Positions 51,820-58,621 of a stretch of 64,000 nucleotides of DNA are shown piece after piece. How positions within the stretch are numbered: position 1 is the stretch's first letter; each line of letters begins with the position of its first letter. The notes below the pieces were generated by a model. That model worked only from the letters and a program-made list of their open reading frames with translations. It ran no database searches and was not told the origin of the DNA. Source of the stretch: an uncultured Duncaniella sp. (GTDB lineage Bacteria; Bacteroidota; Bacteroidia; Bacteroidales; Muribaculaceae); NCBI GenBank assembly GCA_958352885.1, contig CATWQI010000005.1, forward strand, positions 236,832 to 300,831, given 5' to 3'. The translations under genes and the position numbers were made by a program.

Positions 51820-51860
51820 AAAAAACAAATGGAGCGGCTTCATCATGCTGTCGCTCCATT
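51820..51860 (-). terminator. terminator after flavodoxin/ferredoxin gene
   Basis: AATGGAGCG (51828-51836) and CGCTCCATT (51852-51860) form a 9-bp stem. On the minus strand it is followed by TGTTTTTTGC. It lies just after the stop of the gene ending at 51888. Confidence 0.7.
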
Positions 51861-51887
51861 GTATACCTATACATACTGATTGGTCTG

Positions 51888-52649
51888 TCAGACAAACCAT
51901 TCGGGTTCGAGACGTCGAGAGTTGTCCTTGAAGAATTTCCATCCTGCCACCTTGTAGAGCAGTCCGCCAAAAGAACGTGCGTCTTGCGGACACACATTGA
52001 TGCACCGGCAGCAGGCGATACACTTTTTTGCGTCAGTCTTCCTCGGATCAACTGCGTTAATAGCACCTGTCGGACATTGGGCGGCACATGTTCCGCAACT
52101 GTTGCATTTCTTCTTGTCTGCTTGGGGATGCAGAGGCACACCGGTCGGTTTTTTATACGGACGATGGCCTTTCACCATATTCAAATCAAGCGGTTTGCCA
52201 CTGATAATCCGTTCACGGACAAGCGATGCAAACCGGGCAAGTTTTTTCTCGTCCGAAGCATCGGGTCGGCAGGTTGCCACTTTTGGGAAAATACAATGCT
52301 GTGCAATGAATGCACCGGCGGCAATAAGTTTGAATCCACGGGCGCTTATAATATCGCACATTTCAACCAATGCGTCATCATAATCACGGTTGCCATAAAC
52401 AACGATGGCGACCGCCTTTTGACCATGACCGTTTACCGCCAGGAACCGCTCTGCCGCCAAAGCCGGAACCCTACCGGCATATACAGGTGCGACAAACACC
52501 ACTATATCATCTGCATCCTTGATATCAATTCTGCCGATGCCATGGACTGTGAGGTCGTGGGTCCTGGAATCAATGCCAATGTACTTTGTGAAAATGTCAG
52601 CCACATTTCGGGAAGTGCCTGACGGGCTAAAAACATACGAATGTATCAT
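51888..52649 (-). CDS. EFR1-type flavodoxin/ferredoxin protein
   Basis: A 253-residue cytoplasmic electron carrier. The N-terminal flavodoxin-like domain has the FMN-phosphate loop FSPSGTSRNVA and PVYAGRVPALAAERFL. The C-terminal 2x[4Fe-4S] ferredoxin has CNSCGTCAAQCPTGAI and CIACCRCINVCPQDA. It probably passes electrons to reductases such as the nearby nitroreductase. It lies 3 bp downstream of AraC regulator 2 and is likely under its control. Confidence 0.88.
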   Translation of the reverse strand: MIHSYVFSPSGTSRNVADIFTKYIGIDSRTHDLTVHGIGRIDIKDADDIVVFVAPVYAGRVPALAAERFLAVNGHGQKAVAIVVYGNRDYDDALVEMCDIISARGFKLIAAGAFIAQHCIFPKVATCRPDASDEKKLARFASLVRERIISGKPLDLNMVKGHRPYKKPTGVPLHPQADKKKCNSCGTCAAQCPTGAINAVDPRKTDAKKCIACCRCINVCPQDARSFGGLLYKVAGWKFFKDNSRRLEPEWFV

Positions 52650-52652
52650 AAT

Positions 52653-53465
52653 CTAAATTCTGTTTCTTTTGCGGAATTGTGAGGGTGTCTCGCCGGTTGA
52701 CTGTTTGTACCATCGTGAGAAGAATGTCTGCGATGAGAAATTGAGTCTGAATGTTATTTCTTTGAGGCTGATTGAATTGTCGAGCATCAGATGTTGCGCC
52801 TCCACTATCACAGCCTGGGTAATCCAATAAGAGGCAGACTTGCCGGTCATCTCTCGTATGATTGTTGTGAAATATCTCGGGGTCAGCCTCTGCGCCGAGG
52901 CATAATATGCGACATCCTTATGATGGAAACACTCACGTTTGAGCATTGCCTGAAATTCCAATACGACAGAGTCTTTTGAAGCTTTAGGCCTTGCAGCGAC
53001 AAGCATGCGTCCGGCGAACACAGCAAGCACTTCGTATGTAAACGCCTGCTTCAGACATTCAATGGAAAGAGCCTCCGTCCTGTCTATTTCCGCCTGGTCG
53101 GATTCAAGAAGCGAGATGAGCTGCTGAAACCGGGCAAGCCGGTGCTTTGAAGGACTTGCAATCGGATTGTCGGATATCAGATGTAGGTTGTCGCTCCATG
53201 ATACCGATTTCAAAGTGCTGAGCAGAAACTGGTGGTCAACATCAAAGACGATACACTCAAAATCTCTGCTTACTGCTGCGATTTCTATCGTGGCGTATGG
53301 AGGATAAATAAACAATTGACCACCACTAAGCCGGAACACTTTGTCATTGACCTTAATACTGACCGATCCTGAGGAACACAACACGCATCCAGCATCAACC
53401 TCCTGCAATATGGAGACCGCCTCATCTGCGTTTTCCTTACGGATTTTAGTCATAAGCCAGTTCAT
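52653..53465 (-). CDS. AraC family regulator 2
   Basis: A 270-residue regulator with an N-terminal cupin sensor (GSVSIKVNDKVFRLSGGQLFIYPPYATIEI) and a C-terminal HTH pair (AYYASAQRLTPRYFTTIIREMTGKSASYWI, LKEITFRLNFSSQTFFSRWYKQSTGETP). A -7 box at 53471-53478 ends only 5 bp before the ATG, implying a nearly leaderless mRNA, or a start at the internal ATG (MTKIRKEN) four codons later. It is divergent from the nitroreductase gene. Confidence 0.88.
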   Translation of the reverse strand: MNWLMTKIRKENADEAVSILQEVDAGCVLCSSGSVSIKVNDKVFRLSGGQLFIYPPYATIEIAAVSRDFECIVFDVDHQFLLSTLKSVSWSDNLHLISDNPIASPSKHRLARFQQLISLLESDQAEIDRTEALSIECLKQAFTYEVLAVFAGRMLVAARPKASKDSVVLEFQAMLKRECFHHKDVAYYASAQRLTPRYFTTIIREMTGKSASYWITQAVIVEAQHLMLDNSISLKEITFRLNFSSQTFFSRWYKQSTGETPSQFRKRNRI

Positions 53466-53470
53466 GAATG

Positions 53471-53478
53471 CAAATTTA
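53471..53478 (-). promoter_or_regulatory. -7 box for AraC regulator 2
   Basis: On the minus strand TAAATTTG followed by C ends 5 bp before the ATG at 53465, so the transcript would be almost leaderless. Confidence 0.5.
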
Positions 53479-53672
53479 GTACATTAATTTCTTTCAGTAG
53501 AACAAATAGTACACTTGCTGCTAAGAATTGTACGTTTCACACATTTTTTCAAACCTATGTAACATTTAAAGTCAACCTCGGAGACCTATTGTTATGACAC
53601 CAGGATAAGCCGCCATAATTCAAGTCGAACCTTAGCATTCTCGGCAATGTTGTAGTACAAAAAAGTACCGAC

Positions 53673-54467
53673 ATGAACATAATAGAAGCTATAAAGGAGC
53701 GTAGGTCTGTCAGAAGTTTCAATGGCGCTCCCCTTTCAGAGACTGAGAAAGAAAAACTTACAAACGCAATCAAGGAAGTGACGGATCCGTTTGGCGGCAA
53801 AGTCACCATAAGGCTTAAAGAGTTCGACATGAAGAACGGCTACAAGCCAAGTACATACGGCATGATAAAAGGTGCCACAGATTTTTTCTTGCTCGGGATA
53901 GGTTCTGACGAAGCTGCAGCTCTCTCTGCCAGATTCTGTTTCGAGCAGGTTGTGTTGAAAGCCTGGCAACTTGGTCTGGGCACATGCTGGATTGCCGCAA
54001 CGTTCAAAGGCTCGGAGTTTGACGTGGGACAGAAGTGGCCCGACGGGGAGAAACTTACTGTAATCTGTCCGGTCGGAGTTCCTTCGAAGCAGAGCATGAT
54101 GGAGAAGATTACACGCTTATCGCTTGGGAGCAAAAACCGTAAGCCATTTGACGAGCTTTTCTTTGACAGAAATTTCAAGACCCCCTTATCACCGGAAAGC
54201 CGTTTTGGATTGTCGTTGCAGATGCTGCGGCTTGCGCCTTCTTCTACCAACTCCCAGCCATGGCGGGTTCTCGTGGATGGCGACATAGTTCACTTCTACT
54301 ACAAACCTAAAAGCGAGGCCTCGGTTCTTGACTGCGGGATTGGAATGTGCCACTTCTATGAGTCTGAGAAATCTCAATCGCACACAGGCAACTTCTTCAA
54401 GACCATAGACGCGCCTTTGCCTCCAGATGACTGGAAATACCTATATTCCTACCGCACTAACAGATGA
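53673..54467 (+). CDS. nitroreductase family protein (paralog 2)
   Basis: A 264-residue FMN-dependent nitroreductase-like protein, close paralog of the gene at 2734. Shared blocks are YKPSTYGMIKGATDFF, LGLGTCWIAATFKGSEF, KPFDELFF, RLAPSSTNSQPWR and VLDCGIGMCHF. Here it lies beside AraC 2, the flavodoxin/ferredoxin gene and HxlR genes, so a role in quinone, nitro-compound or electrophile reduction is plausible. It converges with HxlR 2. Confidence 0.87.
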   Translation: MNIIEAIKERRSVRSFNGAPLSETEKEKLTNAIKEVTDPFGGKVTIRLKEFDMKNGYKPSTYGMIKGATDFFLLGIGSDEAAALSARFCFEQVVLKAWQLGLGTCWIAATFKGSEFDVGQKWPDGEKLTVICPVGVPSKQSMMEKITRLSLGSKNRKPFDELFFDRNFKTPLSPESRFGLSLQMLRLAPSSTNSQPWRVLVDGDIVHFYYKPKSEASVLDCGIGMCHFYESEKSQSHTGNFFKTIDAPLPPDDWKYLYSYRTNR

Positions 54468-54528
54468 AAAAAGCAGAACCGGTTACAGCATCATCACCAC
54501 CTGTGGTGGTCAAAATAGTGGCAAAACT

Positions 54529-54891
54529 CTAACGTTTTGGGATTGCATCGAAATTATCAAGAGCCCATTCGATGAGACTACCAAACAACGGTATAAGGCT
54601 TTTGCCGAGCTCTGTAAGTGAATACTCCACTTTAGGAGGTATCTCAGCATACAGCTTTCTTGAAATCAGACCATCGGCTTCAAGGCTTTTAAGTGTGTCA
54701 GTAAGGACTTTTGGGGATATGTCCGGAATTGCCCTCCCTATTTCATTAAAGCGGGTTGCCTCGTTCTCTGCAAGGACACAGAGGACGAGCATAGTCCATT
54801 TGCCGGAAAACCGGCTTATGACGTTTCTTACCGGACACGATGCGATGCCCGTATATTTTTTCAAATTTTCTTTCAGTGGTAATGCGTTCAT
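54529..54891 (-). CDS. HxlR family regulator 2
   Basis: A 120-residue winged-helix repressor. GIASCPVRNVISRFSGKWTML places a cysteine just before the first DNA-binding helix, as in thiol-based HxlR sensors. It also has RFNEIGRAIPDISPKVLTDTLKSL and PPKVEYSLTELGKSLIPL. It is divergent from the cupin gene, with a 34-bp operator-like element at 54912-54945. The ATG at 54891 is preferred over a TTG two codons upstream. Confidence 0.87.
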   Translation of the reverse strand: MNALPLKENLKKYTGIASCPVRNVISRFSGKWTMLVLCVLAENEATRFNEIGRAIPDISPKVLTDTLKSLEADGLISRKLYAEIPPKVEYSLTELGKSLIPLFGSLIEWALDNFDAIPKR

Positions 54892-54911
54892 ATTCAAAAA
54901 TAGTTACCTAA

Positions 54912-54945
54912 AAGTAAGCGTCTTACGTCAGAGTAACGTCTTGCA
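54912..54945. promoter_or_regulatory. operator-like element, HxlR 2/cupin
   Basis: This 34-bp element matches 26 of 34 positions of 55921-55954. Both begin AAGTAAG and end AGTAAC-x-TCTTGCA. Within it GTAAG-CGT-CTTAC is a perfect small palindrome. It sits 21 bp upstream of HxlR 2. Confidence 0.6.
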
Positions 54946-54962
54946 TGACTCAAAAACATGAC

Positions 54963-55010
54963 TTAACTTTGCGCTATCTAAACGAAAGCGGCTTACTGTC
55001 GCAAAGTTAA
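54963..55010. promoter_or_regulatory. face-to-face promoters of cupin and HxlR 2
   Basis: TTAACTTTGCG (54963-54973) and CGCAAAGTTAA (55000-55010) form a perfect 11-bp inverted repeat. Each arm contains a -7 box, TAACTTTG, facing the other. The plus box drives the cupin gene and the minus box HxlR 2, so the two 5' ends would overlap by about 18 nt. Confidence 0.6.
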
Positions 55011-55034
55011 TGATTTAATTTCAAACTAAGAAAT

Positions 55035-55445
55035 ATGAGCGAAATCAAGACTCTGGACTCCGGCGACAAATTCGCCCACGTATCCATCGGCTCTCTGTGT
55101 GGCTTCGAAGGAAAACAGTTTGTGAAGGAAACAACAGGTGCCACTTCATGCGAAATCTCATTCGGCACGCTACCCTCGGGTGCCGCTGTACCATTTTTCC
55201 ATAGCCACAAGACCAACGAGGAAAACTACATAATACTCTCCGGCACGGGGAAATTTCAAGTCGATGACACCGTTTTTGATGTGGCTGAGGGTTCCGTAAT
55301 CCGAGTGTCGACCAACTGCGACCGCAATCTCAAGTGTACATCAACAGAAGCAATGACATATATCTGCATACAGGCTAAAGAAAACAGCCTTGGCGATTAT
55401 ACAATGACCGATGCTGAGATAACCGAGCGGAAAAGCCTGCTCTGA
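55035..55445 (+). CDS. cupin domain protein
   Basis: A 136-residue single-domain cupin (metal-binding beta-barrel). The first motif is PFFHSHKTNEENYIILSGTG with two His and Glu ligands; the second is shorter and less canonical (GSVIRVSTNCDRNL). The function is unknown, possibly a dioxygenase or isomerase acting on a reactive metabolite. It is divergent from HxlR 2 and probably repressed by it. Confidence 0.83.
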   Translation: MSEIKTLDSGDKFAHVSIGSLCGFEGKQFVKETTGATSCEISFGTLPSGAAVPFFHSHKTNEENYIILSGTGKFQVDDTVFDVAEGSVIRVSTNCDRNLKCTSTEAMTYICIQAKENSLGDYTMTDAEITERKSLL

Positions 55446-55471
55446 CAATCTCCGGAAATATACTGCTTGAC

Positions 55472-55509
55472 AGAATGAAGGTGATAGTTTTTTCTGCCAC
55501 CTTCATTCT
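55472..55509. terminator. bidirectional hairpin between cupin and HxlR 3
   Basis: A 12-bp perfect stem (AGAATGAAGGTG with CACCTTCATTCT) and a T-rich loop lie between two convergent genes. Confidence 0.6.
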
Positions 55510-55522
55510 ATTGACGTATAAC

Positions 55523-55891
55523 CTATTGATGTTTTGAAAGAGATTGGGTTATATCATTCAGATGCTTGTGTCCCCATTCCGAGAGCTGATTGAGTATCGG
55601 TATAAGAGTTCTTCCTAAATCAGTCAACTTATATTCTGTACGAGGGGGAACCTCTGCATATAGAATACGTTTTATTAGCCCGACTGATTCAAGTGTTTTT
55701 AGATGTCCTGACAATACCTTCGGTGATATGTCGGGTATTGCTCTCGACAATTCGTTGAAACGCATTACGCCGAACTCGTCAAGTATGACCAATAGGAGCA
55801 TTGACCACTTGTTGGCGAAGTGCGCTATCACATTCCTCATGGGACACGTCGCGACACATGAATATTTTTCTGAAATTTTTTCGGTCTTCAT
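55523..55891 (-). CDS. HxlR family regulator 3
   Basis: A 122-residue winged-helix regulator very like HxlR 2: CVATCPMRNVIAHFANKWSMLLLVILDE with a cysteine pair (Cys12, Cys16) ahead of the first helix, RFNELSRAIPDISPKVLSGHLKTLESVGL, and PPRTEYKLTDLGRTLIPILN. It is divergent from DJ-1-like gene 2, with the operator-like element at 55921-55954 between them. Confidence 0.87.
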   Translation of the reverse strand: MKTEKISEKYSCVATCPMRNVIAHFANKWSMLLLVILDEFGVMRFNELSRAIPDISPKVLSGHLKTLESVGLIKRILYAEVPPRTEYKLTDLGRTLIPILNQLSEWGHKHLNDITQSLSKHQ

Positions 55892-55920
55892 CTGACTGAT
55901 ACTGACTAAAAGTGAGTTTG

Positions 55921-55954
55921 AAGTAAGTGGCTACTCTCAAAGTAACCTCTTGCA
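55921..55954. promoter_or_regulatory. operator-like element, HxlR 3/DJ-1 2
   Basis: This 34-bp element has the same length as 54912-54945 and shares 26 of 34 positions. It lies 29 bp upstream of HxlR 3 and just before the -7 box of the DJ-1 transcript. Confidence 0.6.
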
Positions 55955-55972
55955 AGGCAGTATTTTGATGTA

Positions 55973-55980
55973 TAACTTTG
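55973..55980 (+). promoter_or_regulatory. -7 box before leader RNA copy B
   Basis: TAACTTTG followed by C lies directly before the structured leader, in the same relation as in copy A. Confidence 0.6.
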
Positions 55981-55982
55981 CG

Positions 55983-56042
55983 GTGAGTCTTGATGGCTTC
56001 GCCACCGCACACCGGCTTTGCCGACATGCGCTTCAAGCTCAC
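55983..56042 (+). ncRNA. structured leader RNA, copy B
   Basis: It has the same three-way junction as copy A. P1: GTGAG (55983-55987) with CTCAC (56038-56042), then after a one-base bulge CTTGA (55989-55993) with TCAAG (56033-56037). P2: TGGC-TTC-GCCA (55994-56004). P3: CGCA (56006-56009) with TGCG (56027-56030) and CGGC/GCCG inside. The inner P1 pairs differ from copy A but remain complementary. A second possible minus-type box AACTTTGC lies near 56088-56098. Confidence 0.6.
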
Positions 56043-56076
56043 TCGCAAATGGATATTCGCGCTATCCGAAGGGTAG
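56026..56076 (+). CDS. possible 16-codon leader peptide B
   Basis: A 16-codon frame beginning MRFKLTRKWI starts at the same place in the leader as the copy A peptide (MRFRLTCECF). It ends at TAG, 47 bp before the DJ-1-like ATG. Confidence 0.35.
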   Translation: MRFKLTRKWIFALSEG

Positions 56077-56123
56077 CAGTTATCCTTTGCAAAGTTAACT
56101 TAAACAACATAAACCCACAAATT

Positions 56124-56753
56124 ATGACTGAAATCAGTATCAGTATTCCTGCATCAGCCCAGCCTTCTGGCAAGGCAGTGTTCGTAATGATTGGAACAGG
56201 CTTCGATGAAATCGAGGCTCTGGCACCCGTCGATGTCATGCGACGTGCCGGAATGGATGTATTCACCGTCTCCATGACAGATAACCGTCTTGTAAAAGGA
56301 GCCACAGGCAACCTCATCGTTGCAGACATGAGTGTTTCCGACTTGTCACCCGACCACATAGACTGGCTCGTATTCCCCGGTGCTGACAAATCGGAGGATG
56401 CGGTGAACCTTAACGAGAGTCTGAATAACTTAGTGAAATCCCACTGGAAAAAAGGAGGCAACATCGCCGCTATCTGCGCCGCTCCAGCTCTTGTGCTTGG
56501 TCCGCTTGGTATCATCAGCGGAGTAAAAGCCACCGGTTATCCGTTCCTCAAAAAAGACTTTGAAAATAATGGCGGAATATACTCCGAAGAGCCTGTGGTA
56601 ATCGGAGACCGTCTGATAACATCAAAGGGACCCGGAACAACTCTCGAATTTGCACTTGCCATTGTTCGCAAGACAAAGGGTGTGGAGACGGAGAAGGCTC
56701 TCCGTGAAGGTATGGTGATAGCCAATTGCAGATGCGATGATAATTGCCTCTGA
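56124..56753 (+). CDS. DJ-1/PfpI family protein 2
   Basis: A 209-residue DJ-1-type protein: VFVMIGTGFDEIEALAPVDVMRRAGMDV, the nucleophile elbow NIAAICAAPALVLGPLGI with the reactive Cys, then ATGYPFL and SKGPGTTLEFALAIV. DJ-1 proteins protect against oxidative or carbonyl stress. The ATG at 56124 is chosen; the frame is open to 55950, but that part is leader RNA. The C-terminus adds CRCDDNC. Confidence 0.88.
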   Translation: MTEISISIPASAQPSGKAVFVMIGTGFDEIEALAPVDVMRRAGMDVFTVSMTDNRLVKGATGNLIVADMSVSDLSPDHIDWLVFPGADKSEDAVNLNESLNNLVKSHWKKGGNIAAICAAPALVLGPLGIISGVKATGYPFLKKDFENNGGIYSEEPVVIGDRLITSKGPGTTLEFALAIVRKTKGVETEKALREGMVIANCRCDDNCL

Positions 56754-56773
56754 ATAGAAATTTTTGGCAAAAT

Positions 56774-56812
56774 GAAGGCGATGGAGCAACACGCTTCACC
56801 GCCTTCTTTATT
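56774..56812 (+). terminator. intrinsic terminator after DJ-1 2
   Basis: GAAGGCG (56774-56780) pairs with CGCCTTC (56800-56806), with further inner pairs, followed by TTTATT. It lies 20 bp after the DJ-1 stop. Confidence 0.65.
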
Positions 56813-56953
56813 GATATTGCATCAGCTCATTCAAGCTTTGCCTATGATAAACAAGTAATTTGAAATGATTTTACTATCATGACTACCATGTGCACGATGA
56901 TATGAAAAAACCACATCATACGTTTTTCGACCTATATTCTCAAGCCCGCTATA

Positions 56954-57337
56954 TCAACGACTCACAGTATTAGAATTCTGATTATAGGCTTTTGCCACGC
57001 ATTTCCACTCGCCATCGAGTTTCAGCAGAAGCAGGAAATCTGTAAAATCTATGCTCCCGCCCCACCCTTCTTCAAGCACACGCACCACAGCCACTGTCTC
57101 TTCTACAGCCAGCACATCTATGCGCGACTTGAACTCAGCACCGGCGCCAACAGTATCCACATTGTTATAGAACTGTTCTATGGAGCCTCGCTCCACTGTA
57201 CCGTTTAAAATACCGAACAATACAGCATCATCTGTAAACAGGCTCTTTGCATACTCGCTATTGCCCTCGGCAACACTTCTCACAAACTTCTCGGCAGCTT
57301 TTGCCACCGCTTCATATTCCTTGATTTCGCTTCTCAT
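56954..57337 (-). CDS. NTF2/SnoaL-like protein
   Basis: A 127-residue NTF2-like fold protein (AAEKFVRSVAEGNSEYAKSLFTDDAVLFGILNGTVERGSIEQFYNNV and DFLLLLKLDGEWKCVAKAYNQN, in pieces). Such proteins bind or isomerise small molecules. It is divergent from HxlR 4 across a 32-bp perfect palindrome, so it is the probable target of that regulator. Confidence 0.8.
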   Translation of the reverse strand: MRSEIKEYEAVAKAAEKFVRSVAEGNSEYAKSLFTDDAVLFGILNGTVERGSIEQFYNNVDTVGAGAEFKSRIDVLAVEETVAVVRVLEEGWGGSIDFTDFLLLLKLDGEWKCVAKAYNQNSNTVSR

Positions 57338-57395
57338 ATTTTATAATATTTAATTTTGATTCTATTCATCATTACAAAACCTTAATAACTCTCTG

Positions 57396-57403
57396 CAAAA
57401 TTA
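57396..57403 (-). promoter_or_regulatory. -7 box for SnoaL-like gene
   Basis: On the minus strand TAATTTTG followed by C, with TTGT 19 nt upstream, lies 59 bp before the ATG at 57337. Confidence 0.5.
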
Positions 57404-57440
57404 CTGCCGTAACCTGCATAAAACAAGTACCGAAAAATTA

Positions 57441-57472
57441 TTCATATACCGAAAAATTTTTCGGTATATGAA
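57441..57472. promoter_or_regulatory. 32-bp perfect palindrome, probable HxlR 4 operator
   Basis: The left arm TTCATATACCGAAAAA (57441-57456) is the exact reverse complement of 57457-57472. An extra half-site ACCGAAAAAT lies at 57430-57439. It lies between the divergent promoters of the SnoaL-like gene and HxlR 4. Confidence 0.8.
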
Positions 57473-57490
57473 ATTTAGACAGTTATTGAT

Positions 57491-57498
57491 TAACTTTG
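57491..57498 (+). promoter_or_regulatory. -7 box for HxlR 4
   Basis: TAACTTTG is 29 bp before the ATG at 57528; the palindrome covers its -33 region. Confidence 0.55.
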
Positions 57499-57527
57499 TG
57501 CCTGTATCTCAAAAATAGACTTCAGCA

Positions 57528-57881
57528 ATGGCATATGAAAAGAAAATACCTGTTGATTTAGACTGTCCGTTAAGGCTGACAATGAGCCTTATTGAGTCGA
57601 AATGGAAATCATGCATCCTCGATGAGTTAAGGGACGGCAAGCCACAGCGACCGAGTGAAATACACAAACTACTACCCGAGGCAGCCCCTCGAGTCCTTGA
57701 CATCCAGCTTAAAGAAATGGTTGAGGACGGACTCGTAATGAAAACTATTTATCCTGAGCTCCCGCCACGCTCGGAATACACGATAACCGAACTCGGCTGC
57801 TCCCTAATCCCAATTATTGACCAGATGCTTAAATGGGGGAAGGACCATTTTGATATATTCGAGAAAAAATACGGCAAATAG
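57528..57881 (+). CDS. HxlR family regulator 4
   Basis: A 117-residue winged-helix regulator: DLDCPLRLTMSLIESKWKSCILDELRDGKPQRPSEIHKLL with Cys13 before the first helix, then PPRSEYTITELGCSLIPIIDQMLKWG. The conserved N-terminal cysteine again suggests thiol sensing. It is divergent from the SnoaL-like gene. Confidence 0.86.
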   Translation: MAYEKKIPVDLDCPLRLTMSLIESKWKSCILDELRDGKPQRPSEIHKLLPEAAPRVLDIQLKEMVEDGLVMKTIYPELPPRSEYTITELGCSLIPIIDQMLKWGKDHFDIFEKKYGK

Positions 57882-57955
57882 AAAAGCCCACAACTTGTGG
57901 TTGTTTCCATCAAAGTTATGGACCTTATTATTGTGATGCACCTATAAAAAACACA

Positions 57956-58552
57956 ATGGATAATATGTTTCAGAAAATACTTGATGACATAAATAAGTCA
58001 TCAAAAGCAATAAATGTCTTGCCATGTGACGATATCGCAAAGCAGGCATTAAAGGAAAAATACAAGATAAATAGCGAAAGTCTGCTTGCGGCAATCCTTT
58101 ATAATACCGGAGGAATTGTCATAGATAATTGGATAAGGCTATACGGAGCGGGAGAAGTGAACTTCGTTACAAGAAACAGCCTATTTCCATTCAACGAGCT
58201 CGTAATTGGCGAGGATATATTGGGCGGATTATTCATTTGCTTGAACAACGGAAATATTGGATATTTTGCTCCCGATTGTTTGGAACTGGAAGATATGGAA
58301 ATTAAGCTTGGGCAATTTGTGTATTGGTGTTTGAATGGTGATACCGATACTTTTTACACAGATTACCGCTGGCAAGGTTGGCAAAAAGACACTTCTGCCA
58401 TCAAAAACGATGAAGGCGTTGCCTTTTATCCTTTTTTATGGGCAGACGCCGAAAATCTGGAAAGCAGGAGCCGAACAGTCGTACCTATGGATGAAATCAT
58501 AAAGCTGGAGTTCGACCTTTTAGGGCAAGCCTCAACCAATATGGAAGATTAG
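57956..58552 (+). CDS. DUF2625 family protein
   Basis: A 198-residue protein with DUF2625 blocks: SLLAAILYNTGGIVIDNWIRLYGAG, GEDILGGLFICLNNGNIGYFAPDCLELEDM, QFVYWCLNGDTDTFYTDYRW and GVAFYPFLWADAENLESRSRTVVPMDEI. The function is unknown; related SUKH-like proteins include immunity factors, which is only an analogy. It stands alone. Confidence 0.85.
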   Translation: MDNMFQKILDDINKSSKAINVLPCDDIAKQALKEKYKINSESLLAAILYNTGGIVIDNWIRLYGAGEVNFVTRNSLFPFNELVIGEDILGGLFICLNNGNIGYFAPDCLELEDMEIKLGQFVYWCLNGDTDTFYTDYRWQGWQKDTSAIKNDEGVAFYPFLWADAENLESRSRTVVPMDEIIKLEFDLLGQASTNMED

Positions 58553-58563
58553 ATGCATAACAA

Positions 58564-58617
58564 GCGGATTAATCTCCCGAAAGGTAGATTATCCGCCGGA
58601 CATTGTCCGAAAGGACA
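58564..58617. other. tandem GAAA-loop hairpins
   Basis: Two hairpins lie in series between convergent genes. Hairpin 1 is GCGGAT-T-AATCT with AGATTATCCGC (58564-58596). Hairpin 2 is TGTCC-GAAA-GGACA (58604-58617). Both loops contain GAAA. There is no T-run, so they are not a standard terminator pair. Confidence 0.55.
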
Positions 58618-58621
58618 CAAG

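Noticed and set aside
55950..56123. 58-codon extension of DJ-1-like gene 2
   Set aside because: It spans the -7 box and the leader RNA; the ATG at 56124 gives a normal start.
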